Positions 59,331 through 64,000 of a stretch of 64,000 nt of DNA are shown here, one piece after another. Source of the stretch: Larimichthys crocea (lineage: Eukaryota > Chordata > Actinopteri > Sciaenidae); NCBI RefSeq assembly GCF_000972845.2, contig NC_040018.1:9273157-9337156 (forward strand), in the 5' to 3' direction. The notes beneath the pieces are model-generated. The model was not told where the DNA came from. It did not search any database and was given only the letters and a program-made list of their open reading frames with translations. The position numbers were made by a program, and so were the translations under genes. The first letter of the stretch is position 1, and each line of letters opens with the position of its first letter.

Positions 59331-62300
59331 AGGTGAGAGGAAGAACCAGAGGCCACGCCCAGCAAAACACACGCGCGGGCAAGGGGAGGGGACATTTACA
59401 CATAACACTTAACCTGTAACTGTGCTGCTGTAACATGTATTTCCTCAAAGTCTTATATAATCTATTATTTCTTACTTATTTATCCAGTATTATGTCATTG
59501 CTTTACTTTTCATGAAACAGGATTTCTTGTGCATCTCTTTTAAAAGTTTTTAAAAAGTCTAGTAATGACATCTCCATAGTACAATACATGAAAATAGGAC
59601 AAAAGGTCGATTATACGTACAGAAAAGCTGCCAGTAAAAAAAAAAGAGTGCAGACATAATTGAAATCATAAAAAGGTCAGCAGAACAATGAAGAACCTCT
59701 GCTCGTACATAATAATATTCCGTTACATTTTCACTAACCCCGTCTTTAATAAGCCTTTCCTCTTTACATGCTTGGACGGAGATTGGCCGCAGATCATTTT
59801 TTTCAACTTTATTATGTTACAATTATCTGTATTTTTAGCTTTTGAGTCGTCAGTCTGAATACGCTATAAATAATTATCCAAATTTTCAGTGAAGCTTATC
59901 AAATTAGCAAATTACCATTTGTCTCTGTTCTACAATTCAGATCAGAGTTCAAGTCACGTACTGTAACACTGCAACCTGGTTTGTTTGACTGGGCAAAAAA
60001 AAAAAAAAAAGTATTGATGACTGTCCTTTCTTCATTGCACTGTATTAAACTTAAAATCATATTTTGTGATAACCTTAACCGTAAACATATTTTACTTCCA
60101 CCTGTGCCAAATCAAAGCATCAACTGTTCCATGACATAACACATCAAAGTTACAGGCCACAGGGACCCGAAGTCAGGTTAAATTCAGGTTCAGGTTATTT
60201 AAGTAATCCCTTAACATGTCAGGATGGTTTGACATACTCAAAAGTCAAACCATCGTCGTAAAAAAAGGCCATTTCTCCCCGAGGACAAAGGTTTGTCTGT
60301 GACATTTCTGAGCTTCAGAAGTAAATCCAACTATGGAACTCCTTTTATGCGGTTTTCTTGTTGTGTGACTTGATAATTATTAGTTGTAAATAAAAGACTG
60401 AGAATTGTTTTATAAGTCGAAACGCATTGATTTCTACCAAGGTTAATAAGGGCTATTTAACTATTTATGGTTTTAGATTATTTTCCCTCAGGAAAATCCT
60501 AAGGGACATCTTATCTCAATTTGACATTTATTTCTCACTTTCAACCAATACAGCAATCCTTCTCAGCTTTGAGAAACATTTTTTGGCTTTTGGCTTTATT
60601 TTGAACTGTTTTTTTGAAAGTTGGAACTTTGTGATCTCCATTTTCACCTTTCAATCATAATACGATAGATAAAAGATGTAAAGTTAACAGAGACATCAAT
60701 ATGTGTTTAGTTGTAGTTCAAGCTTAGCTTTTCTTGGTTTGACAATAAAGCAGGCTGAGCACTGAATAAAATTAAGCCCATTTATCTCCTACAGAGACAG
60801 TGAGCCACTGGAGGCTGTAAATTGGTGCCTCTCTTTGTCACCGTATTCAAAAACAGACAGAATGGGTTGTAACACATTAGCTTGTTTAAAAAAAAAATCT
60901 GTTAATTGCACTCACTGGTATAAGTTAAGTAATAGCAAAATAAAAGCACCCGCCCATTTCTTTCTGTGCCATTGTTAAAACACTGACGATACAGAAGGAA
61001 TTATCTGCTAAATCCTTCTTAAAAGCATCAATTCATTGAGAGTGTTGAGGTGTCTCTTAAGTGTAGCTTAAGGTACTGATTTGGTTGATTGGCTGATTGA
61101 AAGAGACAGACATAAGACATACAGAGACAAATTACCTGGTTGTAATTGCAACATCTTGAGTCATCTGTAATCCTCCTTTGGCTGGTTCTCTGTCTATGTG
61201 ACAGTTGTCTAAAGAACAACACAGACTAAAATCATTCATTCCATACATGTGTGTTTTCTGCCTCATCAAACTTCCCTGTACCGTGTATGTGGATGTTTCT
61301 GTGTTGAGATTTCAGCAATTAACTTTGCTGAGCATAATGTTACAATAACCAATATGAATGATGGCAGAAACAATGAAAAATAAGAAAACAATGTAGTAAA
61401 TTGGAATCATCATTTAATATATTCACTGCTGAGTGAAAAAAATCATCCTGTTTCCATTACATATCTGATTCTTTTTTGTCAAATTTTAAATTAGTTGTCT
61501 CGTTTTATGCTTTTTTTTTCTTTTATTCTCTTTTATTTTGATTGGATTTTTCTTTTTGCATGAATTTCTTTAACATACTTTGAGATGCCTCTGTGGAGAT
61601 TACTTTTAACAGTGCATTTCAGATCAATGTTGTTATCAATAATGCAATAATGCAATACTTCAGAGAATGTAAACAATGACAAACACTGATCACATTTCGT
61701 CTTTCCTTCTGGAAAGATCGGAAGTAATTAATGACATTGAATAAAACACAATAGAATCAATCAGTGGAGGGTGCTTCAACAAAATAAAACTCTCGCCTCA
61801 GTTCAATGGGCTGCCACACATGTGAATACAAATTTGTGATTACAAGCAAGAGATAACAATCGTGATTACAAACAACAGCCCATCAGGCAAAGGGACAGGA
61901 GTGTCTTTAAAGACATCACCAATCAATGGGTAACAAACTCAAGAGTTTAGCGAGCCACCTCGATGCTGATGCAACATCAGGACGGACTAATCGATGGAAA
62001 ACTGCCTCCTGAGTCCAGAGAGATTACCAACATTTTACCTCAGCATCAAGGAACAAACAGTATATATTTAGAAACAGATAAAAGACATCAACAATTAATG
62101 AAAATAATCCCTCTCATTAATATGTCTAGCTTTTACTGTTGTAAATACAACTTGGGTTCAATAAAGGTGGAAGAGCTTCAGTGTGACCTCATGGTTAATA
62201 AAGGTGAAATAACAAACCCCAGCACAAGATCTCGAAAACAAGGCTCTAAGTTCTGATCAATCTTATGTGTGTTAAGATAACATGAAGCGATGTAGAGAGT

Positions 62301-63472
62301 TCAGAGGAGAGAGTGGGAAGCAAAGATTGGAAAGCTTCAAGAAATGGAGTGTGGGAGGTTGTCATAGAAGAGAAAGTGGGAGATACAGGAGAGTCCCCAA
62401 AAACTACCCTAATGCACCCTTCCTCCTCCTCCACCTCCTCCTCCTTCTCCTCTGTATGGCAGAGCAGAATGTAGGTCTGCGCTTGCCTACAGCCATCAGC
62501 AACAATCAGTTCTGCCCCAGTTACTGACGCATCTCACAGACTAAACACACGCACAGACACACACATACACACACACACGTACGTCACAACATGCAGAAAT
62601 GCGCACACACGCATAAACTGTCACACTTGTGTCATATGTTTGCAGGAACACACACAAACCGAACTGTCCCAGAAGAGCACACACACACACACACACACCG
62701 GCATACAGAGACATGATCTGCAACACGGCTGCACAGATGTGTGCAAACATTTGAAGATGATCATGTGTTCACATTTCAACAGAGAGAGGAGTGGAGGATA
62801 AGCAAGTTTGATATTTCTAATTTAAATATTGTCAATATTGTGCGTATTTCTCTGATGGGCGTACACACACACACACACACACACACCAGTCTGGTCAAGC
62901 TCAGTGGCACAGCTGCAGATCATTGTCCTACCAGCTGGACTGAGCCCTGCTGAAGTTTTGAAACACATTGAAGTTACTGTTTTAAATGTTTTAAAATGAG
63001 TGAATGAAAAAAAAAACTGATTCACATGAAAATATTTTTAGATCACAGCAGTGACAGCCAACACGTGTGCCTTTCAAGTGAGTGTCTTTAAATTGTATAA
63101 TTCCAAAGATGTACATGAAAACCGTACACATATTTAAGTAATTTTTCAGTCTGTTTTTAGTTCTGACAGAGGATTATGCACACTGACTGATACAACATTT
63201 TTAGAAAGAGCTGATATGTAGGAAAACCAGCCTAACCTTTGTGTCAGTGCAATTAAACCACAGCAATCCTGTGTTCCATTGTGAAAGAGTTGACCCGGAT
63301 GATTCAAACCACAAATAGACCCACAGCACCTGATGAAATTTTGCTTCCTTTTTTTATTTTCAACGTGTTTATATGTAACCCTTGTGGGATGTCTTCCTTC
63401 TAAAATGAAACCTTCAGGAACTGGCCTGGCTTGTGGTATCAGCAGGTTTATTCACATCTGCATCTGCATAGG

Positions 63473-63530
63473 TAACAAGAAAGTATAAAAGGAGGTAGAT
63501 CTCATCTCGTGGGCAACAGCGCCTCTGTCT
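63473..63530 (+). repeat. 58-bp direct repeat with TATA-like motif, copy 1
   Basis: Identical over all 58 bases to 63826-63883. It begins taacaagaaag, contains agtataaaaggag (a TATA-like core) and ends gcgcctctgtct. The 10 bases before it (ctgcata..) are also similar. Downstream are two AATAAA-like motifs (63594, 63635). Confidence 0.85.
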
Positions 63531-63825
63531 CCTCATAAGTCCTTCATCGCTTTTTTAGGACTACTTAATACATGTCATACACTCAGTAAAATACAATAAA
63601 GAAATAGTGATCGTATAGTGGATTACATTCGGGCAATCAATAAAACATTACGACATTGCATGCAATATGCAAATATACTCTGGACTGTTACCTATTTTAC
63701 ATAGTTAGAAATAACACATACAGTACAAAACACTTTGACGAACAACCAGCAACATCACTCGGTCAACTCATTTACATATTTCAAGATCGCATCATAGGAC
63801 AACGTACTGTACATACCTGCATACA

Positions 63826-63883
63826 TAACAAGAAAGTATAAAAGGAGGTAGATCTCATCTCGTGGGCAACAGCGCCTCTGTCT
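63826..63883 (+). repeat. 58-bp direct repeat with TATA-like motif, copy 2
   Basis: Second identical copy, 353 bp after the first. It is followed by ggagagacgacaacacgacacgacacg, different from what follows copy 1. The segment to the window end is not recognisable. Confidence 0.85.
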
Positions 63884-64000
63884 GGAGAGACGACAACACG
63901 ACACGACACGATGTTAACAGCTGCTAGCTATACATAATATTACTCGACAAAACACATGAAAAACATATAGTCAACTTAATGAAAACATGGCGAAAATGTT

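Larger units (their letters stand above)
58497..63460. other. Right flank without a recognisable gene
   Basis: AT-rich, no supportable coding exon. Holds candidate poly(A) signals (58627, 58888), a Harbinger-like end (59200-59330), an A17 run (59994-60010) and CA tracts at about 62.56-62.88 kb. From 59.4 to 62.5 kb I see nothing but low-complexity runs. Confidence 0.5.

Overview
The window is vertebrate nuclear DNA, almost certainly from a ray-finned (teleost) fish. It has very low coding density, splice-bounded exons, many long (CA)n/(CT)n microsatellites, and several interspersed repeat families that I recognise from teleost genomes (hAT, Tc1, tRNA-type SINE, L2/Rex-like LINE). Nothing bacterial, phage or CRISPR-like is present. 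Family names for repeats rest on memory of typical teleost repeats, not on a search.

Layout. Positions 1 to about 45,000 belong to one gene on the minus strand, mtss2 (MTSS1L/ABBA), an I-BAR membrane-bending, actin-linked protein. Its first three coding exons are here: exon 1 at 44348-44280 with the start codon, exon 2 at 22534-22473, exon 3 at 21996-21923. All have consensus splice sites and compatible phases and together encode the first 68 residues. Intron 1 is 21.7 kb, intron 2 is 476 bp, and intron 3 runs off the left edge (at least 21.9 kb). A CpG-rich 5' region lies at about 44.35-45.1 kb and contains a (CT)22 tract.

From 45.1 to 55.4 kb I see no gene, only repeats, a GC-rich hAT fragment and a DR1 site. 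On the plus strand, divergent from mtss2, 55.4-58.5 kb holds a broken type II membrane C-type lectin gene: a short first exon, a duplicated copy of it, a possible acidic tail and membrane-anchor exon, a neck with short tandem repeats, and a C-type lectin domain with EPN and WDD motifs. The lectin domain is read in all three frames in turn and has lost one canonical cysteine. It is either a young pseudogene or a real gene damaged by base-calling indels. The locus also carries a local tandem duplication of about 676 bp, with a Tc1 transposon fragment in only one copy.

From 58.5 to 64 kb there is no gene. The right end has a perfect 58-bp direct repeat that includes a TATA-like motif, perhaps part of a retroelement continuing outside the window.

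The two loci show no functional link beyond being adjacent. The most rewarding items are the lectin remnant, an intact 673-bp non-autonomous hAT element with perfect 8-bp target duplications, palindromic RFX X-boxes beside microsatellites in mtss2 intron 3, and the promoter-like direct repeat at the right edge.
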